Shown here: piece after piece, positions 11,785-23,226 of the stretch
Position numbering within the stretch: the stretch's first letter is position 1
How the letters are laid out: every line of letters begins with the position of its first letter
DNA from: Acidobacteriota bacterium
GTDB taxonomy: Bacteria > Acidobacteriota > Blastocatellia > Pyrinomonadales > Pyrinomonadaceae
Reading direction: 5' to 3'
Length of the DNA: 44,760 nucleotides
NCBI GenBank assembly: GCA_019239425.1
Contig: JAFAZX010000077.1
Location: 1-44,760, forward strand
Translations under genes and position numbers: made by a program
The notes under the pieces: generated by a model
What the model was told of the DNA's origin: nothing
Databases searched by the model: none
Seen by the model: only the letters and a program-made list of their open reading frames with translations

Positions 11785-12930
11785 ATGGATTTCAGCAGAC
11801 TGAAAAAGGATGTCGCCCGTAAGCTCTTCAGGCTGGGAATCCTGTACCGGATAGCTCTGCAAAAGTTCCTCTCCCTCCTCGAAGTCGCCGTCATCCCGCT
11901 CCTCCTGATCGTGAGTCTCGCCCTCGTCGGGTTCGTGTTGTGGGAGTCAAGGCAATGGTATGCCGCCGCCGGGAAAATCCCGGAACTGAGCCAGCACATA
12001 CAGGCCAAGAACGAAATCATGAGAACCCTGGCGCAGGTCTTGGGCGGCGCCTTCATTCTCACCGGCCTCTACTTCACCGCTAAAAATGTCTTCGTCTCGC
12101 GCCGCGCCCAGATCACCGACAGGTTCGCGGACGCGCTGGAGAAGCTGAGCGACACCGGGAACATGTTGAAGAGGATCGGCGGGATACACGCCCTGGAGAG
12201 CATCGCCAGGGACTCGCCCGATGACCACTGGCGCATCATGGAAATATTCACGGAGTTCGTCCGGATCAACACCACCGACGAGGCGTACGTGGAATCGCAG
12301 GGCGGAATCGCGCCGGAGAAGAGAAGGCCGCGCGCGGACATCCAGCAAATCCTCAACGCCATAGGCCGCCGCCAACGCACATACGGCATGGGCGAGCGCC
12401 GGCGCCTCGACCTGACGGGGGCCAACCTCGACGGCGCGGACTTACAGGGGGCCAACCTGGAGGGCGGGGCCTTCAGGGGGGCCAGCTTACGCGGCGCCGT
12501 TCTGTTGGGCGCGCATTTACGGGGGGCCAATTTCACGGCCGCCAACCTGGAAGGGGCCAATCTCAACTTGTCCGACCTGAAGAAGACCATCTTTCACCGG
12601 GCGCGCCTGGCGCGCGCTCAGCTGCGCAACGCGTGTCTGAGAGAGACCTCCTTCTCCATGTCCGACCTGCAGCACGCCTCCTTCGAGGGGACTGAGCTGC
12701 TACGCGTCAACTTTCCCAACGCAGTGTTGGAGGGCGCCTCGTTCGAGGAGTCGCGCCTGTGGGGGTGCACATTCGCGGGCGCGCGCCTGAACCAAGCCAT
12801 CCTGAAGAAGGCGGAGGTGCGCGCCTCCGAAGGTCTGACTAATCCCCAGGTGGCCTCGGCCGTCACCGACGAACACACCATCCTTGAGCTCCCGCCGGGA
12901 GAAACGGTCGGGCAGGAGAACCCGGCATAG
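11785..12930 (+). CDS. Membrane-anchored pentapeptide-repeat protein
   Basis: A 381-aa protein. Two hydrophobic helices (about residues 35-55 and 78-95) precede a cytoplasmic region with RFADALEKLSDTGNMLKRIGGIHALESIARDSPDDHWRIMEIFTEFVR, a segment commonly found in membrane pentapeptide proteins. Residues ~210-350 are A(D/N)LXX repeats (LTGANLDGADLQGANLEGG and so on) forming a right-handed quadrilateral helix. The biochemical role of this class is not established. The ATG at 11785 overlaps no clear ribosome site. Its stop is followed by a weak GC hairpin and T-run near 12958-12985. Confidence 0.85.
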   Translation: MDFSRLKKDVARKLFRLGILYRIALQKFLSLLEVAVIPLLLIVSLALVGFVLWESRQWYAAAGKIPELSQHIQAKNEIMRTLAQVLGGAFILTGLYFTAKNVFVSRRAQITDRFADALEKLSDTGNMLKRIGGIHALESIARDSPDDHWRIMEIFTEFVRINTTDEAYVESQGGIAPEKRRPRADIQQILNAIGRRQRTYGMGERRRLDLTGANLDGADLQGANLEGGAFRGASLRGAVLLGAHLRGANFTAANLEGANLNLSDLKKTIFHRARLARAQLRNACLRETSFSMSDLQHASFEGTELLRVNFPNAVLEGASFEESRLWGCTFAGARLNQAILKKAEVRASEGLTNPQVASAVTDEHTILELPPGETVGQENPA

Positions 12931-13008
12931 CGTCTCACCTCCCTCCCCAGAGAGTTTGGCGCTTCAGACCGCGCCGGGGCTTTTCTTAATACCGGCGCGC
13001 GGTGCTTG

Positions 13009-13014
13009 TATAAT
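13009..13014 (+). promoter_or_regulatory. -10 element of the zinc-ribbon NHL gene
   Basis: A perfect TATAAT 41 bases upstream of the ATG. No convincing -35 is present; TG immediately precedes it. Confidence 0.6.
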
Positions 13015-13054
13015 GCGTGGCCCGACACGGCAAAGGCTTTGAGGGACATCTCAG

Positions 13055-14194
13055 ATGATTAAGACGCTGCAATGCCCTTCGTGCGGGGCGCCGCTCGAAT
13101 ACGACGAGGCGGGCGAGCGCGAGACGATGCGCTGCCACTTCTGCAACAGCACGGTGTTGCTGCCCGCGCGCCCGCGCCCGCAGGTTCAGCAGCAGAACAT
13201 ACGCGTCTCGTCCGGACGGCCGCGGCTCGGGACTGCGGGTTCGCCGAAGACGGTCATCATCGTCCTCGCCGTCGTGCTCTTCATCGGGGGCGGCGTCCTC
13301 ATCGGCGTCATCAACGCCATCAGCCGCGCCGTCAACGGCGTCCCGCGCACGGTCGCGGGCGCCAACACGCGCACGACGCTCAACCCGCCGGGCACTTCGC
13401 GCCCGCCCGAGCCGAAGCCCTTCTTCGGCGGCGAGGGCGTCGGCGCCGGCCGCTTCAAGGACGCGCGCAGCATCGCCGTGGACGCGCAGGGGCACATCTA
13501 CGTCGGCGAGTACTCGGGCGCGCGCATACAGGTCTTCGACCAGGACGGCAAGTTCGTAACGCAGTGGACGGCCGACCCGAAGATGCCTCTGCGCGGGCTG
13601 ACGGCCGACCGGCGCGGCAACGTCTACGTCGTCCAGAAGGGCGAGATCAACAAGTACGAGGGGGCGACCGGCAGGCCGCTGGGCAAGGTGGGCGCGGACG
13701 GCGGGGGCTACGACGACGTGTTCGCGCTGCCGGACGGCGGGCTCGTCGCCTTCGCGCGCAGGCCGTACGACAACCTCTTGAGACTCGACGCGTCGGGGCA
13801 GGTCAGGCAGGTCATCGAGAAGGCCGTCAGCGGCCAGACCGACCGCAGCGAGCTGGAGATACGCGTCGCCGCCGACGGCACGGGGAACATTTACGCGCTC
13901 GGCGGTTTCAATGATGCCGTCTTCAAGTTCTCCCCCGACGGCCGCTTCCAGACGCGCTTCGGCGGCGACGGCGACGAGCCGGGCCTCTTCCGCGCGCCCG
14001 GGGCCATCGCCGTCGACAACCAAGGGCGCGTCTACGTCGCGGACTTCAAGGGCGTGCAGGTCTTCGACCCGAACGGCCGCTACCTGAAAGTCATCGGCGT
14101 GAAGGGCGCCGCCTCCGGCCTCGTCTTCAACGACAAGAACGAGCTGCTCGTCGTCGCGCGCACGGCCGTCTGGAAGTTCAACGTCGACGACTGA
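13055..14194 (+). CDS. Zinc-ribbon membrane protein with NHL repeats
   Basis: A 379-aa protein. A Cys4 zinc ribbon (C7, C10, C27, C30) opens the protein, a single membrane helix lies near residues 66-92, and the rest is an NHL/six-bladed propeller with repeated GRFKDARSIAVDAQGHIYVGEYSGARIQVFD-type units. NHL propellers bind ligands or protein partners and are common in exported acidobacterial proteins. With the ribbon on the cytoplasmic side the propeller would be outside the membrane; this topology is inference. A GAGGGAC site precedes the ATG. The SIMPL gene follows after 30 bases and is likely cotranscribed. Confidence 0.85.
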   Translation: MIKTLQCPSCGAPLEYDEAGERETMRCHFCNSTVLLPARPRPQVQQQNIRVSSGRPRLGTAGSPKTVIIVLAVVLFIGGGVLIGVINAISRAVNGVPRTVAGANTRTTLNPPGTSRPPEPKPFFGGEGVGAGRFKDARSIAVDAQGHIYVGEYSGARIQVFDQDGKFVTQWTADPKMPLRGLTADRRGNVYVVQKGEINKYEGATGRPLGKVGADGGGYDDVFALPDGGLVAFARRPYDNLLRLDASGQVRQVIEKAVSGQTDRSELEIRVAADGTGNIYALGGFNDAVFKFSPDGRFQTRFGGDGDEPGLFRAPGAIAVDNQGRVYVADFKGVQVFDPNGRYLKVIGVKGAASGLVFNDKNELLVVARTAVWKFNVDD

Positions 14195-14224
14195 GCCGCG
14201 CACCTTTCCAACCGAGGAGAAGAG

Positions 14225-14995
14225 ATGCGAAACGTCCTCCGCCTTGCCCCCCTATTCCTGGCGGCCGCCGCCCTCGCTTGCGCCGCCTCCTGTTCGGAGC
14301 AGAAGAAGGAACCCCTGCGGACGCGCCTGCTCGTGACCGGCGAGTCGGACTCGAAGGTGCCGCCGGACACGGCCGTCATCGTCCTCTCGGTCGTCACGCA
14401 GGGCACGCGCGCGCTCGACGCGCAGCAGCAGAACGCGCGCAAGTCTGACGCCGTCATCCAGGCCGTCAAGCAGGCCGCGGGCGCCAGCCCCGAGGTGCAG
14501 ACGAGCGACTACTCCCTGGAGCCGCAGCGCGACTGGTGGGGCGGCCTGCCGCGCATCAAGGGCTACGAGGCGCGCAACAGCGTGACCGTGACGACCAACG
14601 CGCTCGACGCCGTCGGGGCCGTCCTCGACGCGGCGACGCAGGCCGGGGCCAACAGCGTGGAGAGCGTGCGCTTCATCCTGCGCGAGGCGAAGGAGGCGCG
14701 GGGCCGCGCGCTCGGCGAGGCGGGACAGCAGGCGATGGCGAAGGCCGAGGCGATGGCGCAGGCGATGGGCGGCCGCATCGTCCGCGTCGTCGAGGAGCGC
14801 GAGGGCAACTTCCCCGCCCCGCCGCCGCAGCCCGGCGCGTACGACTACCTCGCGTCGTCCTCCGCGTCCAACATGAACGCGGACATGTCGGCCTACGCCG
14901 CCAAGGCGGCCCCGCGCACGCCCGTCGAGTCCGGCTCGCTCCAGGTGCGCTCGCAGGTCTACCTCGTCGTCGAGGTCGAGGCGCAGCCGCGCTAA
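14225..14995 (+). CDS. SIMPL domain (DUF541) periplasmic protein, possible lipoprotein
   Basis: A 256-aa exported protein. The signal peptide ends in ALACAASC, which offers two possible lipobox cysteines (C20, C24). The rest is a SIMPL/DUF541 domain: LLVTGESDSKVPPDTAVIVLSVVTQG, then KSDAVIQAVKQAAG, VQTSDYSLEPQ, IKGYEARNSVTVTT and ARGRALGEAGQQAMAKAEAMAQAMG. These are the usual conserved blocks of the family (E. coli YggE is a relative, linked to oxidative stress). The function is not well defined. The ATG has an AGGAG site. rsmD begins 45 bases later but seems to have its own promoter. Confidence 0.87.
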   Translation: MRNVLRLAPLFLAAAALACAASCSEQKKEPLRTRLLVTGESDSKVPPDTAVIVLSVVTQGTRALDAQQQNARKSDAVIQAVKQAAGASPEVQTSDYSLEPQRDWWGGLPRIKGYEARNSVTVTTNALDAVGAVLDAATQAGANSVESVRFILREAKEARGRALGEAGQQAMAKAEAMAQAMGGRIVRVVEEREGNFPAPPPQPGAYDYLASSSASNMNADMSAYAAKAAPRTPVESGSLQVRSQVYLVVEVEAQPR

Positions 14996-15024
14996 AGTCC
15001 GGGGCTTCAAACGGCGCGCGGCTG

Positions 15025-15033
15025 TGCTACATT
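15025..15033 (+). promoter_or_regulatory. Extended -10 element of rsmD (leaderless start)
   Basis: TGCTACATT is an extended -10 (TACATT at 15028-15033). Only six bases (cgagtc) separate it from the ATG, matching the TANNNT-N6-ATG layout of leaderless genes. There is no ribosome-binding site. Confidence 0.6.
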
Positions 15034-15039
15034 CGAGTC

Positions 15040-15621
15040 ATGCGCGTGATCGCCGGACAGTACCGCGGGCGTGTGCTGAAGAACCCGCAGGGCCTGCAGA
15101 CCCGCCCGACCTCCGACCGCCTGCGCGAGACGCTCTTCAACGTGCTCGCGCCGCGCCTGCACGGCGCGCGCTTCCTCGACCTCTGCGCCGGCACGGGCGC
15201 CATCGGCATCGAGGCCCTCTCGCGCGGCGCCGCCTTCGTCACCTTCGTCGACCGCGTCCACAAGATGTGCGGGCTGGTCGAGGAGAATCTCGACCTGCTC
15301 GGCGTGCCCGAGGAGATGACTGAGGTCGTCAAATCGGACGCGGCCGAGTACCTGCGCCGCACGGGGCGCAACGAGGGTCAGGAGTGGCGCGCCGGCACCG
15401 AGCCCTGGGACGTCGTCTACTTCGACCCGCCCTACTCCTCCGACTACCTTGCAGTCCTCAAAGAACTCGGCACGCACACCGCAGCGCTGCTGCGCGGGGG
15501 CGGCGTGCTCGTCGTCGAACACCACCATAAGAACCCCCTGCCCGAGACGCTCGGCAACCTGAGACGATGGCGCGTGCTGAAGCAGGGCGACTCGGCGCTG
15601 AGCTTCTACGAAGCCGCCTGA
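15040..15621 (+). CDS. rsmD: 16S rRNA (guanine966-N2)-methyltransferase RsmD
   Basis: RsmD methylates G966 of 16S rRNA during 30S assembly using S-adenosylmethionine. The 193-aa protein starts with MRVIAGQYRGRVL and TRPTSDRLRETLFNVL, both typical of the family, then motif I LDLCAGTGAIGIEALSRG, and the catalytic DPPY at 129-132 in VVYFDPPYSSD. An open frame extends upstream over the SIMPL gene, but family alignment and the promoter spacing fix the ATG at 15040. In many bacteria coaD follows rsmD; here a PilZ gene follows instead. Confidence 0.95.
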   Translation: MRVIAGQYRGRVLKNPQGLQTRPTSDRLRETLFNVLAPRLHGARFLDLCAGTGAIGIEALSRGAAFVTFVDRVHKMCGLVEENLDLLGVPEEMTEVVKSDAAEYLRRTGRNEGQEWRAGTEPWDVVYFDPPYSSDYLAVLKELGTHTAALLRGGGVLVVEHHHKNPLPETLGNLRRWRVLKQGDSALSFYEAA

Positions 15622-15746
15622 TTGACGCGGGCGCCGCCGTTTTGCCAAACTCTTAAACGGGAAGCCCCTCCCTCCTCAAAGGCCTCTTCAAGAACCAGCA
15701 CCCGCGCGCGCGACGCGGACGCGCGCGCGGCCGGGGAATCCGTCGC

Positions 15747-16142
15747 GTGAAAGAGAAGACAGGTAAGGAACGCCGCCTCAAGCCGAGGTTCAACGCGGAG
15801 CTGCCGTGCGACCTTTCGCCCGGCGGCGGCCAACTGCTCTCGCCCGACGACCGGCTCGAATGTCGCACGCGCGACCTGAGCGAGTCGGGCGTCGGCGTCG
15901 TCGCGGGCTCGATCTACGTCGGCTACACCTGCGTCGTGGACGAGGGGTGCGCGCTCCGCCTGCGCCTCGCGCTGCCCGCGGGCGAGATCGAGATGGAGGC
16001 CACGTCCGCACACTACCTGCGGCTCGACTCCGGCGACGAACAGCCCGTCTACCTCATCGGCCTCCGCATCTCTTCGATGTCGGAAGAGGACTGGACGCTC
16101 TACCTCAACTATCTGGATGAGCTGAGCGCGGCTGAGGGTTAA
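15747..16142 (+). CDS. PilZ domain protein
   Basis: A 131-aa single-domain PilZ protein, the usual c-di-GMP receptor fold. The RxxxR element is visible as RRLKPRF near the N-terminus and the D/NxSxxG element as DLSESGVGV, so both c-di-GMP contact motifs are intact. The start is GTG with no strong ribosome site. The stop codon TAA (16140-16142) is part of the palindromic CACAGAG repeat that follows. The HD-GYP gene at 19184 could provide the matching phosphodiesterase activity; direct partners are unknown. Confidence 0.85.
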   Translation: MKEKTGKERRLKPRFNAELPCDLSPGGGQLLSPDDRLECRTRDLSESGVGVVAGSIYVGYTCVVDEGCALRLRLALPAGEIEMEATSAHYLRLDSGDEQPVYLIGLRISSMSEEDWTLYLNYLDELSAAEG

Positions 16143-16213
16143 CCACAGAGACACAGAGGCACAGCTTGTTGAGCTATGTGCCCTAAGCTGTGCCTCCGTG
16201 TCTCTGTGGTGAA
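16139..16213. repeat. Palindromic CACAGAG repeat, copy A
   Basis: Arms accacagagacacagaggc... at 16142-16167 and 16185-16210 form a 26-bp hairpin with one mismatch. It lies between two convergent genes (PilZ and the histidine kinase) and probably acts as a bidirectional terminator. Sister copies are at 39013-39085 and 43846-43914. Confidence 0.93.
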
Positions 16214-16218
16214 ATTCT

Positions 16219-17628
<1,410 letters not shown>

Positions 17629-17754
17629 ACTTCGGCGTGAACAGAAAAGTCTGAGCCGCCTGTGGCGGCCGCTCGGATTGTACGCAGCCTGACAGAAATT
17701 CTTCCGTTTTTTATCTCAAAGTCTGTAGGAGAGACTATAGGCCAAAGCATAGTT

Positions 17755-17868
17755 TAGAGGCCAGAGGTTAGAGGTTAGTTTGCCCCCACGTAATCACATA
17801 CATATTCGCCCAAGTCGCTCAGGTGACGGCCTCGCTGATTTTTAACCTCTAGCCTCCGACCTCTCTCT
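17755..17868. repeat. Imperfect inverted repeat of AGAGGTT words
   Basis: The left arm (about 17755-17778, ..agaggccagaggttagaggtta) pairs with the right arm (about 17842-17866, taacctctagcctccgacctctc), 19 of 24 positions. It sits in the 288-bp divergent gap between the histidine kinase and the DnaJ-like gene. It belongs by design, not by sequence, with the other tandem-word palindromes of this window. Confidence 0.7.
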
Positions 17869-17916
17869 GGGCTATGATTGGCGCGGGGCCTTCTGAAGGG
17901 ACGGCCCCGACCCCCG

Positions 17917-19132
<1,216 letters not shown>

Positions 19133-19145
19133 GCCTTATGCCTAC

Positions 19146-19174
19146 TTGTCCTTCTCGACTTTGAAACGTACACT
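19146..19174 (+). promoter_or_regulatory. Sigma70-type promoter of the HD-GYP gene
   Basis: TTGTCC (19146-19151), 17-bp spacer, TACACT (19169-19174). The ATG follows nine bases later, so the mRNA should be leaderless or nearly so. The -35 lies just outside the GTAGGCA palindrome. Confidence 0.6.
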
Positions 19175-19183
19175 CTAACCTCT

Positions 19184-19942
19184 ATGGGCATCGAGTTTGC
19201 TGAGAGCGACCGCACGGCCGGCGAGGCGTATCTGCGTGCGGCGGCGGGCGTGGACGAGTTCGAGGGCTACGCGCACCCGCACGCGGCGCGCGTGGCGCGT
19301 CTGGCCGAGGCGCTCGCCGAACACTTCCGTCTGTCACGCGCCGACCGCACCTCCATCGTCTTCGCCGCGCTGCTCCACGACATCGGCGAGCAGACGATGC
19401 AGCGCGACTACATCAAGCGCGACGGGCCGCTCACCGAGGCCGAGCGCTTAGACCTCGCGCGCCACCCCGTCATCGGCGAGCAGGAGGCCGCGCGCATCGG
19501 CGCCGACCGCGCCGTACAGCTCCTCGTCCGCTGGCACCACGAGTGGTTCGGCGGCGGCGGCTACCCGGACGCCCTGCGCGGCGAGCAGATACCTTTGGGC
19601 GCGCGCATCCTCCGCGTCGCCGACGCCTACGCCGCGCTGACGGACGCGCGCCCGTGGCGCCCGGCCGGAACCGAGTCGGAGGCGCGCAAGCACCTCGGCC
19701 TCTGGGCCGGCATCGAGTTCGACCCGTCGGTCGTCCTCGCCTTCCTCTCGCTCGAAGGTCTGCCGGAGCTTCGCTCCTTCGCGCGCGAGCAGCGCAAGGA
19801 GGAAGAGGCCGTGCCCGAGCAGACGCAGGCGCCCACGATCATCAGACGCCCGTTCGACGACGCCGACGACCGGCGCGAAGAGATCGTGCACGCAGGCGAG
19901 CAGCCCGCGCAGTCCCCCTGGGACGCGGGCACGCCGAGTTAA
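19184..19942 (+). CDS. HD-GYP domain protein, probable c-di-GMP phosphodiesterase
   Basis: A 252-aa stand-alone HD-GYP domain. Metal ligands are visible: H in YAHPHAARV, HD in ALLHDIGEQ, H in RHPVIGE, HH in RWHHEWFGGGGYP, and D in ILRVADAYAAL. The GYP signature is present as GGGGYPDALRGEQIPLGARI. HD-GYP proteins hydrolyse c-di-GMP to pGpG or GMP. The short C-terminal tail is charged and disordered. A frame is open upstream from 19052, but it only translates the GTAGGCA repeat, so the ATG at 19184 is the real start. It is followed after 54 bases by the D12-like gene. Confidence 0.88.
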   Translation: MGIEFAESDRTAGEAYLRAAAGVDEFEGYAHPHAARVARLAEALAEHFRLSRADRTSIVFAALLHDIGEQTMQRDYIKRDGPLTEAERLDLARHPVIGEQEAARIGADRAVQLLVRWHHEWFGGGGYPDALRGEQIPLGARILRVADAYAALTDARPWRPAGTESEARKHLGLWAGIEFDPSVVLAFLSLEGLPELRSFAREQRKEEEAVPEQTQAPTIIRRPFDDADDRREEIVHAGEQPAQSPWDAGTPS

Positions 19943-19996
19943 GTTTTGTTCGATTGATGTAAGAAGACTCAAAGACTTCTCCAGAGGCCGAAGACG

Positions 19997-20920
19997 TTGC
20001 GCAACTTCTCCGACTCGCTCCCCGAAGGCTGGCTCGCGTTCGAGCTGGGCGTGCTGCGCCGCCTCCAATTCCGCTCGGTCATAGACCCCTTCGCGGGCGA
20101 GGCCACGACGCTCTCGTACCTCAAGCGCTGGGGCGCGCGCGTCGCCGCCAACGACACGTCGCGCTGGGCCTTCGAGCGCGCACTCGCGCGCGTCGAGAAC
20201 AACGCGGGAGTCCTGACCGAGTCGGACGTGGACGTTCTGCTCGAAGACGCGTACGTCCCGCGCCACCGCCTCTACAACCCGGCGCTGCGCGGCTGGTTCG
20301 GCGAGACCGACGCCTGGTGGTTCGACAACGTCCGCGCCAACGCCGAGAAGCTCGAACCCGAGAAGCGCGCGCTCGCGCTCGACCTCGGCATGGCCGTCGG
20401 CGACTACGCGCTCTCCTTCGATGAAGAGACTCGGGAACTACGTCAGCCCTTAAGCCGCGCCTTCAAACGCCTCTGGGACGCGGCGCCCGCGCCCTTCGAC
20501 AACAAGCAGAAGAACACGGCCGCGAACCGCGACGCGCGCGACTTCGTCGGCCGTGAAAAGGCGGAGCTGCTCTTCCTGCGTCTGCCGCGCCCCTCGCGCC
20601 GCGCCGCGCGCGACACGTCCTGGGCCTGGCGCGAAGTCTGGGTGCGCGGCGAAGGCGACTTCTGGGACGACTTCGAGCAGTCGCGCGAAGGCCGCCTCGG
20701 CGCGCGCGCCGAAGCGCGCAGACAGTACCTGCGCCACGTCGAAGAGCTCCTCGACGCCGCCTCGCACCTTCCCGCGTGGGCCGTCTCGCACGTAGACGAC
20801 GGCTACCTCCCGACCGAAGAGCTCGTCGAGACCATCGGCCGCCTCCGCCGCGTCGGCACCGTCTACACCAAAGACTTCACCGAGCTGACCGGCGCCCGCG
20901 CCGTCATCGTCACGGCTTAA
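19997..20920 (+). CDS. D12-class DNA adenine methylase-like protein lacking the DPPY motif
   Basis: A 307-aa protein whose architecture follows D12/Dam-like N6-adenine methyltransferases. Motif I is DPFAG at 30-34 with the following LSYLKRWGARVAANDTSRWAFERAL for S-adenosylmethionine binding. The C-terminal block SHVDDGYLPTEELVETIGR (264-) matches the S-Y/H-N/V-D/N-x-G block near the end of such enzymes. The catalytic motif IV (DPPY), expected around residues 194-199, reads LRLPRP, so catalysis is doubtful. The only start codon after the in-frame stop is TTG 19997, with a weak AGAGG site. It may be cotranscribed with the HD-GYP gene. I am confident of the methyltransferase-like N-terminus, less so of the subclass. 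Confidence 0.55.
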   Translation: MRNFSDSLPEGWLAFELGVLRRLQFRSVIDPFAGEATTLSYLKRWGARVAANDTSRWAFERALARVENNAGVLTESDVDVLLEDAYVPRHRLYNPALRGWFGETDAWWFDNVRANAEKLEPEKRALALDLGMAVGDYALSFDEETRELRQPLSRAFKRLWDAAPAPFDNKQKNTAANRDARDFVGREKAELLFLRLPRPSRRAARDTSWAWREVWVRGEGDFWDDFEQSREGRLGARAEARRQYLRHVEELLDAASHLPAWAVSHVDDGYLPTEELVETIGRLRRVGTVYTKDFTELTGARAVIVTA

Positions 20921-20925
20921 AGACG

Positions 20926-21009
20926 GTAATAAGTGATGAGTGATAAGTGATGAGAAGAAGACGAGGGCTTTGTTCTTCTCTTATCACTTATCACTCATCA
21001 CTTATCACC
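20926..21009. repeat. Palindromic GTGATAA/GTGATGA repeat between convergent genes
   Basis: Tandem 7-mers (aagtgatgagtgataagtga) at about 20929-20959 are mirrored at 20973-21009 (ttcttctcttatcacttatcactcatcactt). The right arm runs into the coding end of the SpoIIE phosphatase gene and supplies its last codons and stop (20998-21000). Confidence 0.9.
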
Positions 21010-23202
21010 AGCTCTTAGAATCACGACCGTCTGGTCGTCGCCGCGCTCGGCCTGGCCCGCCCAGGTCTCGACCGACTCAAGGATTTTGACGCGGATGTTG
21101 TCGGCCGTCTCGGTGCGATTCTGGATGAGGAGTTTGAGGAGTCTCTCTTCGCCGAACTCTTCGCCGTCCGCGCGCCGCGCCTCGGTGATGCCGTCGGAGT
21201 AGACGACGAGCAGGTCGCCGTCGCGCAAGACCGCCTGCCCTTCCTCGAACCCGACGCCGTCGAAGGCGCCGAGCACGGTGCCCCCCGTCCAGAGTCTTTC
21301 CACCGTCCCGCCGGCGCGCACGAGCAGCGGCGCGTTGTGGCCCGCGTTCGTGTAGCGCAGAGAGCGTGCGCGGTCGTCGTAGAGCGCGAGGAAGAGCGTC
21401 GCGAAGCGGTTCGCGTCCGTCGAGCGGCAGAGCTGCTCGTTGATGCGCTCGGCCATACGTGAGACGAGGCAGCCGTTGTCGGTCTCTACCACGCCGCACG
21501 GCATCTCGAACGCCGGCCCGCCGTCGCCGCCCGCGGGCACGGTCACCTGGTTGGCGATGCTCAAACGCTCCGCGATGATCGAGACCTGCGCGCGCAGCGT
21601 GGCCTGCAGGTTCGACATCACGAGCGAAGCGGAAAGCCCCTTGCCCGACACGTCGCCCAACGTCAACGCCACGAGCCCGGGCGTGACCTCGATGAAGTCG
21701 TAGTAATCGCCGGCCACGCCGAGCGCCGCGCGGCACTCGCCCGTGATGTCCGCCGTGTCGAGCGCGGGCGTGCTGCGCGGGAAGAGCTGCGCCTGCACCT
21801 CGTGCGCGATCTCGACCTCGCGCTTCAGGCGCTCGTGCGCGACGCGCTCGGCCAGCAGCGTCTCGATGTTGGCCGACATGTCGTTGAAGGCGAGCGCGAG
21901 TTCGCCCAACTGGTCGCGCGAGCGCGTGCGGATGCGGTGCGAGAAGTCGCCGAGCTTGACCGACTCGGTCGCGCGGTAGAGTTTGTGAACCGTGCCCGTC
22001 ACGGCGCGCGTCATCCACGCGGCCGAGAAGAGCGCGAGCATCTCGAGGACGAGGAAGACGACCGCGACGACGTAGAGGATGCGCCACCACGTCTGCCCCA
22101 CCACGAGGTTGTTCCAGAACTGCTTGCCGCCCTCGGCCCAAGACCAGTCGAGCACGAAAGACCAGCGCGCCTGATGCTCGCCCGTCAGCCAGTCGGTCGC
22201 GTCGAGGAAGACCGGGCTGGGGAAGTTGAAGCCGTCGAACTTCGGCAGAGGTTCGCCGAACTGGTCGTGCGACACGTCGAAGAGCCTGCGGCCGCGGGGC
22301 GGCAGGCTCGGGTCTTCGCGCCGCCCCTCTTCGTACCTGATGCCGACGAGGAAGGGGCGCACGTTGACGCCCGTGTTCTCGCGGTAGCGCGCGACGAGGG
22401 CGCGGCTGACGGGCACGGCCACGAGCACCGCGGCGGCGTTCCGGCCCTCGCCCGCACGCGCGAGCGCGCGCACCGAAGGCGTGCCGAAAGAGGTCTCCGC
22501 GCCCTCCGGCACCGGCAGGTACGCGAAGCCGCTCCACTCCGCGCGGCCGTCGAGCCACGCCGGCAGAGACTCGCGCTCGTCCGAAGCGTCGGGGCCGACG
22601 CCGCGCGTCTCTTCGCCCAAGTCCGCGCTGAACAAATCGGCCGCCTTGCCCTCGCCGCCGCGCCATGCGTAGACGCGCGCGCCGGGCAGCGCCGCGCGCA
22701 GGAGGGCCGCGCGCTCGTCGAGCCACGCCTGCGCCTCGCGCCCAGAAGTGTTCGGCGGGAGCCGCGCGAGCGAGCCGGCGAGCGTGCGCGCGCCTTCGAG
22801 CGCCTGGCGCTCGGACGCCTCGATCTCGACGGTGACGACGCGCACCATCGCCTGCGAAGAGCCGCCCGTCGCCACCAGCACGCCGAGCGCGAGCAGCAGC
22901 ACGACAGGCGTCAGCCCGACGAAGAGGTAGGTGACGATCAGGCGCCGCCGCACCTTCCACAGAAGCATCCGCTTGAGCCGCACCGCGAGCTTGAGGCCGA
23001 AGTAGAGGATGACGCACGCGCAGACGACGAAGGTGACGGGGCCGAGCAGTCCGAGGGGCGTGTTGCGGTAGAGAGAGGTGTCGCGTAAGAACAGGCGCAG
23101 CAGGAAGAGCGCGACCGCCGCCAGAGCCACGCGCGGCATCGCACGCCGGAACGACTCGCGCGCCCGCGCGAACTTCGTCTGAAAGTTTTCTGCAAAATCC
23201 AT
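20998..23202 (-). CDS. Membrane HAMP - SpoIIE/RsbU-type Ser/Thr phosphatase
   Basis: A 734-aa PP2C-like phosphatase. Membrane helices are near residues 24-40, 50-72, 86-112 and about 375-400, enclosing a large extracytoplasmic sensor region (~115-370). A HAMP domain follows (RAVTGTVHKLYRATESVKLGDFSHRI... DQLGELALAFNDMS), then REVEIAHEVQAQLFPRS, the linker typical of RsbU-like proteins. The catalytic domain has AGDYYDF, TLGDVSGKGLSASLVMSNLQ, RYTNAGHNAPLLV and LVVYSDGITEARR, with all metal-binding aspartates present. Such proteins dephosphorylate anti-anti-sigma factors. No partner anti-sigma or STAS gene is nearby. The C-terminal codons GDK and stop lie inside the adjacent palindrome. Confidence 0.9.
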   Translation of the reverse strand: MDFAENFQTKFARARESFRRAMPRVALAAVALFLLRLFLRDTSLYRNTPLGLLGPVTFVVCACVILYFGLKLAVRLKRMLLWKVRRRLIVTYLFVGLTPVVLLLALGVLVATGGSSQAMVRVVTVEIEASERQALEGARTLAGSLARLPPNTSGREAQAWLDERAALLRAALPGARVYAWRGGEGKAADLFSADLGEETRGVGPDASDERESLPAWLDGRAEWSGFAYLPVPEGAETSFGTPSVRALARAGEGRNAAAVLVAVPVSRALVARYRENTGVNVRPFLVGIRYEEGRREDPSLPPRGRRLFDVSHDQFGEPLPKFDGFNFPSPVFLDATDWLTGEHQARWSFVLDWSWAEGGKQFWNNLVVGQTWWRILYVVAVVFLVLEMLALFSAAWMTRAVTGTVHKLYRATESVKLGDFSHRIRTRSRDQLGELALAFNDMSANIETLLAERVAHERLKREVEIAHEVQAQLFPRSTPALDTADITGECRAALGVAGDYYDFIEVTPGLVALTLGDVSGKGLSASLVMSNLQATLRAQVSIIAERLSIANQVTVPAGGDGGPAFEMPCGVVETDNGCLVSRMAERINEQLCRSTDANRFATLFLALYDDRARSLRYTNAGHNAPLLVRAGGTVERLWTGGTVLGAFDGVGFEEGQAVLRDGDLLVVYSDGITEARRADGEEFGEERLLKLLIQNRTETADNIRVKILESVETWAGQAERGDDQTVVILRAGDK

Positions 23203-23226
23203 GAAAGACTAGACGCGGGGGCAGAG

